NCBI RefSeq assembly: GCF_000005505.3 | Contig: NC_016132.3 | Location: forward strand, 41,182,914 to 41,246,913 | Length of the DNA: 64,000 nucleotides | Reading direction: 5' to 3' | Source of the DNA: Brachypodium distachyon | Taxonomy: Eukaryota > Streptophyta > Magnoliopsida > Poales > Poaceae | Shown here: positions 34,801 to 47,500 of the stretch, piece after piece | Position numbering within the stretch: position 1 is the stretch's first letter | Layout of the letters: every line of letters starts with the position of its first letter | The notes under the pieces: model-generated | What the model saw: only the letters and a program-made list of their open reading frames with translations | Told to the model about the DNA's origin: nothing | Database searches by the model: none | Translations under genes and position numbers: made by a program

Positions 34801-36733
34801 TATGGTCTTGAGCTCCTTAAATTGTGATGACATTGAAGCTAATGTGTCAAACAAGTGTGACTTTTTGGAACCATTTTATCAAGGTATGGCATGGGTTTTG
34901 TTTGATGTACTCTTAGATTTCAGTTTGATCAGCTCATTGGTTTTTTAGCTGCGTACAACAGGTCAAATAGATTGGTGTGTGAGCTAGTATTTCTTTCTTT
35001 TGTTTTAGAGCATGTTATTTTTTTTGTTAAGTAGCATACCGTTATTGAACTAGTTAAATTTCAATATGGTATTTTCAGATTTCAGACATAGATTCAGACG
35101 GCTTTTGGGAACATCTTTTCGGCATCTGAACTTTAAGCTTGCAATGAGGTATGTCTAACCTTCTGGGGTGTTTTTTTTTTTGGGCAAAAACGCAAGTTTT
35201 CTAATTATGTTTGTTTTTCATATTTCCAGTGTTTTGGCTTCCAAAATAGATTTTTCACATCATGAGCCCTCAGACTATGATACCAATATTACCTCGAAGT
35301 TATTGAAAGACGTATTAACCCCACATGACATGAAGCGGCTAGAAGCATATTCCAACAATTTGGTCGACTATCATCTGGTAAGAGTTTTGATGAAACAATA
35401 TGAAGGATCTCTATTTTTTAATGTACCTGTCACAATATGTTCCTTATCTAGTACCTGTCGACATATTCCTTACTGGTCCTCAGCAACTTAACCAACCTCT
35501 GGCAGTTTGCTTGCTCTTCTTACCCACGCTGCAAATTATGGATCCTCATGTGCTTAGTTATTATTACATTTATATGACTGTTGTTATCTAGTTGTCCACA
35601 ATTTTAGCTTTGTTGGTTTGATCTGAGGTTGTTATCTTCTTTGCGTCCTGTATAGCTTATCTCTGTGTTGCGAAATGTGTATTTTCAAGCAAACATGTAA
35701 GTTGATTGACTGATTTCTTTATGCGGTATAAAACTCTGTTAGAAGCCTATATATGGTTATCTGTGCAAGGCGCCTTTCCAAAATTTCAGTGTTTTGGTTT
35801 TGTAGATTCTGGATCTTGTCCCTATCCTTGCACATGAGTACTTCTCAGAGAAGCTTCCTGTGACCCTACATGGTGCCCAGGCTTCTGTTTTATTCTGTAT
35901 GGGTCTGCAGGACAAAGACATAAGTGCTACAAAGGTACTCAACTTTATTCCAAGCAAAGACAGCATATTTGAAATTGTCATCCAAATGGTTGACAATTAT
36001 TCTTGTGGTTTCTATATTGACAGGAGGAACTTGGGATAGAAAGAGAACAAGTTCTGTCTAATTTCATCAAGACAATGAAGAAGTTATATGGTTACCTTCA
36101 TAACACCGCAGGAAAAGAAATAGAAGCAACCTTACCGCGACTTAAGGAAGTATGCAAAGAAAGTTGTTCTATTTTGTTATTTGCAATCATTTTATATTGA
36201 TCAGCATGCAAGCAAGGATAAACACATCAGACGTTGTGCATGGCCTTTCTATCAACTTCATGCTTTGACCTTTTTGTGCTATATTCTGTTGTATTCAGAT
36301 TGAAATGGCCCCTCTGAGCAGATCAATGGATGAGGACCTTGATGAGGCAGCTGAGGAAGTGAAGGTGAGATTTCGTTGATACAGCGCCACATTGCTAAAT
36401 TATGATCTAATGGATCTTAACTCTTACAAACATACGATTTTCCCCACTGTGCTGCCTTTGGTAACCTTTGTTGTGGGCCTAACATAGGAAAAGAGAAGAG
36501 CTGCAGATGAAGCTACTGTGGATCCGAAGATTCTGCACAAGTATGCAATTGACAATGACGACTTCGAGGTTGAGAAGGCCCTGCAGAATGGGAAGTTGTC
36601 TGCAAGCGGAGTTATTAGTGTAAAATCCAGCAAGACAAGTGCTGACAAGAAAGAGAAGCGTAAAGAAATGGAAAAATCGAAAAGGAAAGGAACAGATAGT
36701 GGTAAATCCAAGTCAAAGAAAAAGAGGACCTAA
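28816..36733 (+). CDS. NAT10: RNA cytidine acetyltransferase (NAT10/Kre33 family)
   Basis: Twenty-five exons join to 1025 residues with all phases consistent: 28816-29012, 29116-29287, 29405-29527, 29707-29880, 30012-30122, 30214-30347, 30429-30522, 30612-30710, 32095-32231, 32313-32407, 32535-32658, 32763-32850, 32976-33075, 33161-33213, 33399-33575, 33668-33705, 33909-33996, 34500-34679, 34775-34883, 35079-35148, 35230-35377, 35806-35934, 36024-36149, 36299-36364, 36488-36733. The enzyme makes N4-acetylcytidine in 18S rRNA and tRNA using acetyl-CoA and ATP, in the nucleolus. It starts MRKKVDERIRTLIENGV. The helicase-like Walker A is SRGRGKSAALG (284-294), with ELLVIDEAAAIPLP as Walker B. 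The GNAT acetyl-CoA site is RIAVHPSALRLGYGSAA. The C-terminus is Lys-rich (KSKRKGTDSGKSKSKKKRT), as in nucleolar proteins. Intron 8 (30711-32094) carries two MITEs. Confidence 0.97.
31119..31482. mobile_element. Stowaway-like element, 364 bp, in NAT10 intron 8
   Basis: It starts CTCCCTCCGTTCCGGTATA and ends TATACCGGAGCGGAGGTAG, with TA at 31117-31118 and 31483-31484. It is longer than a typical Stowaway. Confidence 0.82.
31573..31819. mobile_element. Second MITE in NAT10 intron 8, 247 bp
   Basis: It starts CTCCCCGTGTGTCAAAATGT and ends TTGTGAAACGAAGGTAG, flanked by TA on both sides. The terminal match is imperfect and the interior is AT-rich. Confidence 0.6.
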
Positions 36734-38809
36734 AGTAATCACTTAAAATTGAGATTGTCTGATGGTTTGACCCCAGGTATTTTTGAAACATCAGAAGAAC
36801 TCCGTTCCCCAGAAAGAACCAGCATAGCAGAAAATGCGAAGACTATTCTTCAAAAAAGAAGGGGTAAAAAGGGAGCAGTCTCTGGAGCAGAGGTTGTTTG
36901 TAAGCTCAATTTTATGGGCTATAATTTGTACATCAATCACAATGATACGTTGTGAAAGCTCTCTGGAAATCCTCCAGCAAAAACATTGCTGCAATTTTGA
37001 ATTATTGTTTGTTTCATTAATTAGAAATATAGTTTTGCTTTATCCAGACTGCGCAACATTTATTTTGTTTGCCAAACTTGAGGATTAAGTGATGTACACT
37101 TGTGGTTGTTTGAAGGTTCTAAAAGAAGAAAATATAGTACTAATTGAAGTTACGTCGGAAGAAATGGGGTTACCGGATGAAAACCTAATCTGAGATGGCA
37201 GTTCTGGAGCCGGCAGCTAATCCTTTCGTGCGGACCACCTATTCCTTCTCTGTTCTGGACTTCTCGACGTTAGACCGATCGGCAAGTTTGGGATTTTATC
37301 AGACCCCTAAATTTAGAGAGAATTTCATATTTGCCGTTGAGAATTTGTCCGTATGTCCAAATGTCATTGAGAATTTGTCTATTTTTAAATATGGCACTCA
37401 AAATTTGCATGGAGTACAAACATGCCACTAACGTTAGTTGAGCAACAGTTGACCGTTAAGTCAATTTCATATTGACCGAAATACCCCTGGATCCATTGGT
37501 CAGAAAAAACAATGGATCCATTGGTCAGAAAAAACAAAACAAAAAGGCTGTTGTGGTTGTAATTACGGGCTTAATTGCTACATGTAGCCGCATGCAATTT
37601 TTGACCTGTTTACGTTTTAATGTTGCTTGGGAAATAACCACCGCATGCGTTGTCACTAATCAGAGCTTTAATCGCTGCATGCAAATCGTTAATGCCAAAG
37701 CTTTTATTCGGTCATGCAGTAGATTGCTCCTAATACGACACTTAACCTAGAAAATATTTAAAATCCTAAAATGACACTTAAATTGGGAAGGAGGGAGTAC
37801 AACATAGGGATAAAATTGTTTTTTCATCTCTTACCTGACGGTCAACCAACGGTCAACTAACGGTAGTAGCATATTTGTACTTCATGCAAATTTTGGGTGG
37901 CATATTTAGACATGCGAATTCTTAGTGGCATTTGGACATACGGACAAATTCCATGGCAAATATGAAATTCTCTCTAAATTTACAGTCCTGGTTAACACGG
38001 AAAAGATCATTACTAACCTTGTCCGGCAGTCCGGGAGGTACTCGTTGTTCTTGTTGTGGTGAAGCATGTAGGACGGTCCTTGGTATGACCCCGGCAGGCT
38101 GATCATCGATCATTAAGATTTGCTTTGCACATAATTATCATTTATAATCCGGATTTATTTGGTTTTTCAGGTTAGGCAGAGAAGCTCGTAGCCGCATGCT
38201 TAACATACCGCACAAGCATGCATAGCTGACGAGTGTGGGACTCCTGCACCCACGCACACTGGCGTAACCGTGTAAGCTAGCTAGCCAACGCTAGTTTTGA
38301 CCATATCAATCTATCGCAAGAGTTGCAGTTGGTCGGTCGGAGATTAGCAAGGTCATTACTCACTGGCTAGCAAGTCAAGGACGAACTACGGTCATTTTAA
38401 GCTTATCTATACACAATAAAAAAGTCGTTCTCATCTTGAAGAGTCTGCGGAGGATCGATGGTGCCCATGCATATTCCATTCCATAGCTCCCTCCCTCCCT
38501 CCTTCGTTCAAACCCCGTGGGAATATATATGGGACCGAATATTAAGCGCAAACTAATCAAACCTATACACGGCGGAACAGCGATAGAAGCAACCTCGCAC
38601 GTCACAGCAACGAGTAACGACCTAGCACGCACTTGTCCTCGCCCACCACGCATGCGCCTGCGCTAGCTACCACATGATACGAGTAGTACATATATAATCC
38701 CTCCTCCTCACAAGGCAGCTGAGAAAGAGACCAGACCAAAACCTTAGCACGTTTTCGCCAGTTGATAATTCAGCAAAGACGCGCGCGCGCAGCAGTCTTT
38801 GATCGATCG
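36734..38809. other. Intergenic: NAT10 3' region, foldback element, upstream of small gene
   Basis: The first few hundred bases are the likely NAT10 3' UTR. The long-TIR element at 37308-37982 follows. A TATA-like ATATATAAT at about 38690 lies 120 bases before the small gene's start. Confidence 0.6.
37308..37982. mobile_element. Non-coding foldback transposon with long terminal inverted repeats
   Basis: TAAATTTAGAGAGAATTTCA at the left matches TGAAATTCTCTCTAAATTTA at the right. Pairing continues inward through CCGTATGTCCAAATG and its complement, CAAATTTTG and GGTCAAC stretches, over roughly 150-170 bases per arm with indels. The interior has a two-copy 25-bp direct repeat (TGGATCCATTGGTCAGAAAA) at about 37488-37537. 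No transposase is encoded. The superfamily is not assigned because I found no clear target duplication. Confidence 0.78.
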
Positions 38810-39196
38810 ATGTCGGTAGGCAAGAACAAGTCGCCGTCTTCGCCGTCGCGGAAGGCCGAGGAGGAATTACTCGAGGGACGAGACAGCGGCGGGGGCGAAG
38901 GCGAAGGCGCCGTGGTGCAGCGCAAGGAGAGCGGCGCCGGGAAGAAGGCTGCTGATCAGCGGCGGTACGCGAGGTGCTTCTCGGGGCTGGATCTCAGCAT
39001 CGGGCCGGGCCCGCTGAGGGACGTGGACGCCGGCAAGCTCAAGGGCCAGATCAGGAAGTGGGCCAAGGCCGTCGTCGCCTACGCGCGCCAGCTCAGCTTC
39101 GGCTCGCCGAGGTCGTCCGGCGGGAGCGCCGGCGCCACGCCCAGGTCCAAGTCTGGCCTCGGCGGCGCAAGGCCTGAGCAGCAGCCGCCCCCGTGA
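38810..39196 (+). CDS. Small uncharacterised plant protein, 128 aa
   Basis: This is a single-exon frame from ATG 38810 to TGA 39194-39196. The N-terminal half is Ser/Glu/Gly-rich and low complexity. The conserved-looking core is RYARCFSGLDLSIGPGPLRD then KLKGQIRKWAKAVVAYARQL, a basic amphipathic helix, followed by a Ser/Gly-rich tail. I recognise it only as resembling small unknown plant proteins with this motif and cannot give a function. Codon use is strongly GC-biased, typical of grass genes, and a TATA-like box lies about 120 bases upstream. There is no signal peptide or membrane segment. Confidence 0.7.
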   Translation: MSVGKNKSPSSPSRKAEEELLEGRDSGGGEGEGAVVQRKESGAGKKAADQRRYARCFSGLDLSIGPGPLRDVDAGKLKGQIRKWAKAVVAYARQLSFGSPRSSGGSAGATPRSKSGLGGARPEQQPPP

Positions 39197-42057
39197 AAGA
39201 GTTAAGCTTGACTAAGAACCTCCTCGGTAGCGTGTGAAGAATATGTGATTGATTGATTCCCTAGAGCTTGATAGCTATTCTTTCTTCCTTCTTCCGAGCT
39301 CCCATTTCTGAGAGAAAATGATGTATTTTATTTTTCTTGCTTGATTATCTCCATTCTGTAGACTGAAATTCTTTGATTTAATTGTTCGAGCTGTGTTACT
39401 GGGTGCACCCACCCATGAATATTTATGACTTAATTTGTTTTATTTGCCAAGAATAGCTAATCCTGCTCGTTGATCCAACGGAATAATTGAATCTCGTTTT
39501 GTAATCTTTATTCATTGTTGACATTGATCGTTTCCTTTCCAAGGCAAGGAGAGGAACAATGAGATAGCGACCTCGCCGCCGTCCGCTCTCCGCTGGCGAT
39601 GGAGGATTGGTCTGAGGCGGTACGTAGAGAAGGAACGCGAAGCTACAGAGCGGTAGAGGAGAATGAGGCGTGAGGGAGAAGTATGCTGATTTGATCGAAA
39701 TCGATAAGAGCAGCTGCGAATATTAGAAGCGTATAGTCAACTTCGATCGCCACTTCAATGACAACAAACCAAGAATGCTTGCTCCAACCCCCCCTTTTTT
39801 TTTTGCATAGAGCAAGTCAAGATCAGGAGGATGTAGCAAGTTAGATTAGCAAGTAGCTACACATAAAACACATCCATGTACTTGCTCTAACTTTTGGGAA
39901 CTCTCTCGCGCATCAGAAATATTTTTTCTCCAGGTCTCATTTGAACCCGAGCTCATCTTAAAAATAAAACAGAATAAGAACAGCTAAGGGTTATTGAATG
40001 GGTTTTACTTCTATCTCGACACGCCCAAGTCTAAAATAAAATCAAGTGAGAAAGAAAAGGCTATCAAACGGTTCCGTTCTGCCTCAACATCTCTAAGTGT
40101 AAGCAAAGTTGTCAGGATGACTTATTTCATTTGGCCCAAATTTACAAGTTTTATTTTTGAAAGTTATTTTCCCCGGTTGAGTTATTTGGCCAAAAATTAC
40201 AAGTTTGGTGACGAGATTTGAGTATTCGAAAGTGAGCCTCGCGCAAATGTTCGAAGACCAAACCAAATCTAGTATTCCTACGTAATAACTGGGAATCAGA
40301 CTCTGTTCAGAGGATTACATGGTGTTGTTTGACAGGCTATGCTATGGTCAGCGACCATACTAAAATCATCATTATATTTCCTCTAGCTAGAGGAACACAG
40401 ATGAACCATGTGCATTTTAGTGCATGAACCGGGCCAAGATGTTTCAAGTATTCAGATCCAGTTCTTGGTATCCAGTGGCATCAGCGCTGAATTAGCAATT
40501 GGGACCCCTTCCAAACCCAAGTTATTTGCACAGAGATTGACATCTTTCATGCTTAGTGATGGTGTCGCCGTGACCATTTCTTTTCATTTGCAAGATCAAC
40601 AGTGTCTCAAGGCACAAGCTCATGTGAAGCATGCTTCGGTAACTCCATTGTTGGATTCTCACTGTAGCAAATGTAGTTGCTTGTACAACCGCTGGAATAT
40701 GCTTTCTAAATCTTGTGGACACTGCACCCAGCTTCTTCAGTATTCAGGCTGTCGCTCCAGCTCATGAACTCTGACCCTCCAAACTGTACTTGCTTAATGC
40801 CCAGATGACTGCAGAGAATGAAAATTTGAATAAGATTGTGCTGTCCTTGTGTACATGGATACAGTAATAAACACTAGATTAGTTCAAATGCAGCCAATCC
40901 TTGTCATTCTTGCAAAACAAGCCCCAAATTGAGCAAAAGAAAAGAGGTAACCATAGATGGGTTTTCTCAGCAACTTCAATCCCATTTTCTCAAATAATAT
41001 TTCCTAAGCCATGCCGAGTAATACACATGTTCGCCACTAGTGATGCACCTTACCAGAAGTGCTTTCAGATGAGCCCCACACACTGGGCCTTATGCTGCAA
41101 GTGAATGCCTATACATGTATTGCATATAATCATGTATATATATCCCGTACATGATCAACAGTAGTTTCCCAACAATTTCCTACATACTGTGTAATAGCTC
41201 CATCAGTGGCTTGAACTTATCTGTTGAATAGGTTTAAGAATGTACAACCTGGGGAACTGACAGGCCAATTAATTACAATATTCCATATTAAATATTAAGA
41301 TGAACAAGAATTTAGACACCTGCTTGCTATTCACACTAAACAACCATGAGTGCCACGTCAGTGAAGAAACAGATCAATTAATATAGCTTCCATTGTCAGG
41401 TGGCGTAAATGAGTTGCTTTATGGGTAATTGCCATAGCATTAGCTGCCATTACTTACAGGCAGTGCACTAACCAATTTTTAATAGGAGTAAGAGAATTAG
41501 CAATGAAATAAGGGTTCTCCAGGGAGAGGATTGTGGACACTGCATCATTGAAGAAATAACACTTAACTAAAATTTGCCGTAGCATTGAAGATTTTCACAA
41601 CTAACAGAACTTCAGGTTGTGTGTTCTCCAGGGAGAGGGAACTGAAAATAGCTTCTTCTGGAAATTCAAAAACCATACCATAGCAAAAAACTTCTATACG
41701 AAGCAGGAACTACGATCGCTTCACTTCTTTTTTTTTTGTGCGGCAGATTTTGTAAATGTTAGTGTGGGCCATGCAACAAACATGCAGTGTTCCTGTACGA
41801 CAGGTTATAAGGACCCCCTATAGAGATGTCTAGGTAAGAACTATTGCCTTTCATTCCATTTCAATTTGTTCAGCGAATGCCACACCACATGATCCAAATC
41901 AGTATTTCTCAGATTTCACTTTTACGAGGCATGCAAAACAGAAAAACAGAGGGATAAACACAATGTTAAGTATATGTAATTATCCAATTCCATCACTCTA
42001 TTGAAATTACACTACAACACCAATGAGAAATGGTGACAAGTTGAAAGTTCAGATTCT
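39197..42057. other. Intergenic, AT-rich, no supported gene
   Basis: The small gene's 3' UTR occupies the first few hundred bases. The rest shows no recognised coding or repeat family. A 119-codon frame at 40408-40767 (+) has no family resemblance and no start context. Confidence 0.55.
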
Positions 42058-44156
42058 TTACTCTGAATTTATGGTGGTTAATGAATTCAGCAGGATGTCC
42101 AAAAGCAGTGGATCTTGAATACCAATGTCTACCCTGTGGAGATCAATAAGATCAAAGCAAAGAGTCATGATTGATGTGAATGTATTTACAACTTGAACAA
42201 GTATAAGATGTGCAATACTATATGTTTGAAAGATGTATTTTAATTTAAGGAACACATGAAAAACCTGGTATCTGTCTTCCAGTAGATGTTGCACAAAGTT
42301 ACAATGACATAAAAATAGTGATCTCTAGAAAACCATACAATTCGGATGCTTGTCTTAAATGATAGTAGTGTTTTTTCTGATTTATTTTACAGTCAAAGTG
42401 CTGTGGCCGATTATTGAATGCCAACCAAATTTGTTCACAAATCATAGGTCACAATAACTGGTTTCTGAAAATTAAACTCAGACTGAATGGTCTTTACGTT
42501 GAGAATTGCTTCCATGTTTTTTTTTAACATCTTGCTTATAAAAACAAGCGACGATATCACTAATGAAAAATGACGTAAAGCAAGATGGTTTAAGTCATGG
42601 AAACGTACTGTGCAATGACAACTTGGTCAATAAGTCACCCAATCAAAATTCGCATGTCAACATGAAACAGTTTGTAAGAACTAAAAAGGGCCAGAGAAAG
42701 AATACACACCAGACACGTGCTAGATTATCTTGAATCTCAAGATCACCAATGTTGTAAAAGGATGTTGGAGTTGCATTTGCTGCTTCAAGAGCATCATAAG
42801 TTGGCCTTTTACTATCTAAGCTCAACTGCGATAACTGCAAAGTACAAAAGTCCAATAAAAGAACTCAAGTTAGGTTACCACATACCACAGTATGCAACTA
42901 TGCAAGACAGGATCAGAACTTAGTTATTGCATCATGTTTGTGTTTGTTACTTTGGCACACACCATGGGATAGTGAAAGTGAATAGTATGACTTAATTGAC
43001 TGGTGAGCCATTTATGGTCTTTTAGTTTTACCGGTTTCAAAATGACATACGCCCTATAATTTGCTAATAAAAGGAGCCCCATATCATGGCATCCCTATAT
43101 TTGAATGATATGATCAAGAAAACAAAGAATTTGCTTTGTATAAGCTTCAAAAGGGATCTAGGATATCCAGTACAGTAGATACCTGCATATTCATAGAATT
43201 GCACCCACCAAGGCGACCAACTATATGCCATGATCGCAAAGCCTGCAATTGTGATAAAAAGGAAAATTGCAATTCTGTAATATATTCTCTATATACAAAC
43301 TTCTTGACGCCATGCATATTCGATTTTGAGGGAAAAAACTCACATCACCAATTAACTTCACATCTTTTGGCAATAAAGCATTGTAGAACTCGAACCATAT
43401 GTACGAATTGGAGAAATCAAATCTAGCACAAGCAACATAAGCACAAATTAATTACATTAACAAGTAATAAAATAATCCGAAAATTTGCTTACATAAAGTA
43501 TTTCAAATGGAAAGGTGGTGAATTATCTGAAGCAAAAAGATTTTGAATTATCAAGTAGCGCTACTAGCTAATTACAACATACTCCTACATCTTGTACACA
43601 TGTTGCATGTAGGACAGTATGGAAGTTAGGATTACTTGTTGAAGACGACCTTCATGGGATTGGGTGAGCCGGTCTTGGCCTGCACGATCTTGTGCCGCTT
43701 CGTCTTTATCCTCTCCTCCATCTGCCCGACAAAAGAAACACCAGACCAACCCAACATTAGAAGGTCGACAAAGGCATAGAAGAAGGGGGCGGTACCGGAG
43801 AAGGTGAAAAGAAAGAAATGCTCGCTCACACGTGACTGGGCTTTCTTTGGGTCGTCGAAGTAGTCACCCATAATGTCGGCAATCTCGGGGTCATGGTCGT
43901 GGTCATCCTGCTCCCCATACTGCCCCCTCCTGGGGAGCCCTTCCTCCTCGAGCTCTTTCAACTCCTGCTCCTCCTCCTCTGCGGCCGTTGCGTGTACCGT
44001 CTCCCCGGGACCTGCGGCGCTTCGGCGGGCGACGAGGCGGGAGGAGGGCCTGAGGCGAGAGGGGAGTCGTGTGCTCCGGGTCGCTGTTGCCGTTGGGGCT
44101 GGTAAGGATGGTGGGGAGGCGGTGAGGTAGCCGCCAAAGAGTGTAGGGAGCAGCAT
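42058..44156 (-). CDS. DUF3531 protein, predicted plastid
   Basis: Six exons: 44156-43830, 43721-43636, 43422-43344, 43242-43183, 42834-42710 and 42133-42058, giving 250 residues with consistent phases. The N-terminus is rich in Ser, Arg, Pro and Thr with few acidic residues, like a chloroplast transit peptide, and is followed by an acidic stretch (EEEEQELKELEEEGLPRRGQ). The conserved core reads MGDYFDDPKKAQSR, TGSPNPMKVVFNKF, SYIWFEFYNALLP, LRSWHIVGRLGGCNSMNMQ and ARVWVDIGIQDPLLLDILLN. These match the plant DUF3531 family as I remember it. Its biochemical function is unknown. It is head-to-head with the M16 peptidase gene, 410 bases between starts. Confidence 0.9.
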
Positions 44157-44566
44157 CCCTGTAGGAGCGGGCGGCCGGGCGGGTTCGGTTGCTTTGCCAG
44201 TAAAAATGAAGACCGGGGGCGGGGAGTTGTACCAATGGAGACTGGAGAGTGGATGAGGAAACGGAGAAGAGAGAGAGCTCGGAGTCTCGGACCTCGGAGA
44301 AGGGAGAGTCTAATGGGCTCCGTGTCCGGTTCGGCCCAAAATCAAAAAGCAAGAAGCAGCCCATGGAAATCTGGGCCCGTGTTGGATTACTCGTTCGTAC
44401 CATAATTTGATGAGATCCCGACGTCATCCTGATTCGCAGGACCGCACGGCCGGTTTGTCACGTAACGTATCGCAGCGCAGTGCACGCACATCCCGAGCTC
44501 GACGCACCCGTCCCATCTGATCCCTCCGCTCTCTCTCGCCGTGCACCAGCAGAAGCAGAAGCAGTC
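44157..44566. promoter_or_regulatory. Compact divergent promoter between DUF3531 and M16 genes
   Basis: Only 410 bases separate the two start codons. They hold both 5' UTRs and GC-rich sequence, including GGGCCC-type motifs near 44335-44380. No clear TATA box was seen. Confidence 0.6.
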
Positions 44567-47500
44567 ATGGATCTGCTCCCGCCGCCGTCCGAGGCGCCGG
44601 CTGGTGGCGGCGCGGTGGCTGGGCGGGGGCTGCGGCGCGGGGTTGGGTTCCGGTCGCTCAAGCTGGTGACCGTGGCCATGGACGAGGCCCTCCCCGCCGA
44701 GCCCGTCGGCGTCGCCTACGGCCGCCTGCCCAACGGCCTGACCTACTACGTCCGCTCCAACCCCAAGCCCCGCATGCGCGCTGCCCTCTCCCTCGCCGTC
44801 AAGGTCGGGTCAGTACACGCTAACTAGCCGCGCCTTCCCTCTCGTTGAAGCTGCTGCCAGTTCCCCTTCGTTCTGTGTGATTTGGGGCGTGATTCTATGT
44901 GCTTGGCTTGGCTGGTTTGATCCGGCGAGCGCAGGTCGGTCGTGGAGGAGGAGGACGAGCGCGGGGTGGCGCACATCGTCGAGCACCTTGCCTTCAGCGC
45001 CACGTCACGCTACACCAACCACGACATCGTCAAGTTCCTCGAGAGCATAGGGGCCGAGTTTGGTGCCTGCCAGAACGCCCTCACCTCCTCCGACGAAACA
45101 ATATACGAGCTGCTCGTGCCAGTCGACAAGCCCGGACTGCTCTCCCAGGCCATCTCCGTCCTCGCCGAGTTCAGCTCCGAGGTCAGAGAATTGGGTTCCG
45201 TCCTTACATTACCTTTCACTATTGTGTAGTTTGACAGTGGTGTCGAGTGACTGATGCTCATAAATGGTGGTGAGAAGGTTCGGGTTTCAGCAGAGGATCT
45301 GGACAAAGAGAGGGGTGCTGTGCTGGAGGAGTACAGGGGCGGACGCAATGCCACTGGCCGGATGCAGGACTCACACTGGGCGCTGTTATTTGAGGGTTCT
45401 AAGGTATTGGTCTCTGTCCTGGTAGAAATTGAAAATGCTACAATATGATCACTTGTTCCATCATATCTTGTTTGTGCAAAATGGATTTGTCTCAGGTTTG
45501 TAGTTCAAGCAGTAAACTTGTCTTATGAAATCTCAGGGATGCAATCTGTGGGGTAGTGAATTTCCTAATTTGATTTGGTGGTGGTGTATTTGAAACTGTA
45601 GGTATTAAATGGTATGGCTTGTTAATGTCCTTTGGTTCAGTATGCAGAACGTTTGCCGATAGGTACTGAGAAGGTGATACGGACTGTTACACATGAGACT
45701 GTCAGGCAGTTTTATCAGAAGTGGTACCATCTAAGTAACATGGCTGTCTTTGCCGTCGGGGACTTCCCAGATACACAGGTCTGTATTTGCTCTCATAAAG
45801 CATACATGATTCATCATTTATCCATATACTTACCTTCTTTTGTGTGTCTTGACTTACTGCAGGCTGTTGTTGAGTTGATAAAGGAACATTTTGGTCAGAA
45901 ATCCCCAGCTGCCTACCCTCCACCACTAATACCAGAATTCCCAGTTCCATCGCATATTGAACCTCGATTTTCATGCTTTGTGGAATCTGAAGCTGCAGGG
46001 GTTGGTACCTCATAATCTAGATATATTTTGCAAGTAAATGTGAATGTTTCTAATAAGACACCTTGATATGTTCTGTTGTTTTTCTTCTACCAAAAACAGT
46101 CAGCTGTTGTTATTAGCTGCAAGATGCCTGCTGGTGAAATCAAAACAGTGAAAGACTACAGGGATTCATTGGCAGAATCAATGTTCCATTGTGCTCTGAA
46201 CCAGAGGCTCTTTAAAATATCGCGTAGGAGGGATCCTCCATACTTCTCATGCTCGTCAGCCGCAGATGCTCTTGTCAATCCAGTGAAGGCTTATATTATG
46301 ACATCTAGTTGCCGTGAAAGGGGCACAGTTGAGGCTCTTGAGTCTATGCTACTTGAGGTACTTTTTGTATAATTTTAGTATCTCCTAATAGATGCATTTC
46401 TTGCAATGGCACCCTGCTCTATCCAAATGCCTGTATTTAGTTCTCCCTGGTCCTTAAGGGAATCATTTATTCTACACAAAGCATAGCTCTGTTATAGCAA
46501 TAGCATACGAATGACAAATATCTACTGGTCCGTCAACTGATCAGATGTAACATTATATTATGGAATGTTTCAGAGAGGTATAAGCCCTCTTGGGGTCTTG
46601 ATTACAATGTTTGTATCATTGGCACAGTGGCAATCATTTGCAAAAGTAGATATTTTCACTTGTGTAAACTAGCAGTTCCCCCATTACCTAGGTGGAATTT
46701 TACTCCAAAGTGATCCTCTCAACATTTTTTTTCTTAAGGTTGCTAGGGCAAGGCTTCATGGATTTTCTGAACGTGAGATATCCATTGTACGTGCTTTAAT
46801 GATGTCAGAGATTGAGTCTGCCTATCTGGAGCGTGATCAAATGCAGTCAACCAGCTTACGGGACGAGTATTTGCAGGTGTCCAAAATTTTATCTCTCACT
46901 CTAGTTTAGGACCGTAGAATTTATTTCATTGCATGTCAAGTTTTCCTTTTTAATTTGCTTTAATGAAGTTTTATGTGTTCTACAAAGTTGCTCTCCAGTT
47001 CTTAATGTGATGTTACTTGTAACTTATGTGATCAATTGTGTTAGTAATATGTCTTAATCTACTAGTTTTTGATACGATATATCAATCGAGTCGCTGATGT
47101 CCATCACCTACAGTTTGCTAAGCATATTAGTGCACCCCGTGCTTTGCAGCATTTTCTTCGTGAGGAGCCTGTTGTCGGGATTGAATATGAAGCACAGTTG
47201 CAGAAGACTCTTCTTCCCTGTAAGTACATTTGTGTGCTACCTAGTATAAGATCTCATGTTTACAGTTTGTTATGACATTTTACTTTTCACTGTAATTAAT
47301 CCATTGCTTATAGCAGTTTGCAGTGGTCATGACATTACTTCCATGAGTTGCGTATCACAGTTTTCCAGTCATCTATAACTCTCTGTTTATTTTCAACCAG
47401 ACATTTCTTCTGCGGAAGTGATCAAGTTTGCAGAAAACTTTTCAACAACCAGTAGCTGTGTTATCAAGATAGTTGAGCCTCGAGCTCATGCTTGTTTGGA

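Noticed and set aside
40408..40767. 119-codon Cys-rich plus-strand frame
   Set aside because: No homology recognised and no promoter or splice structure; likely chance.
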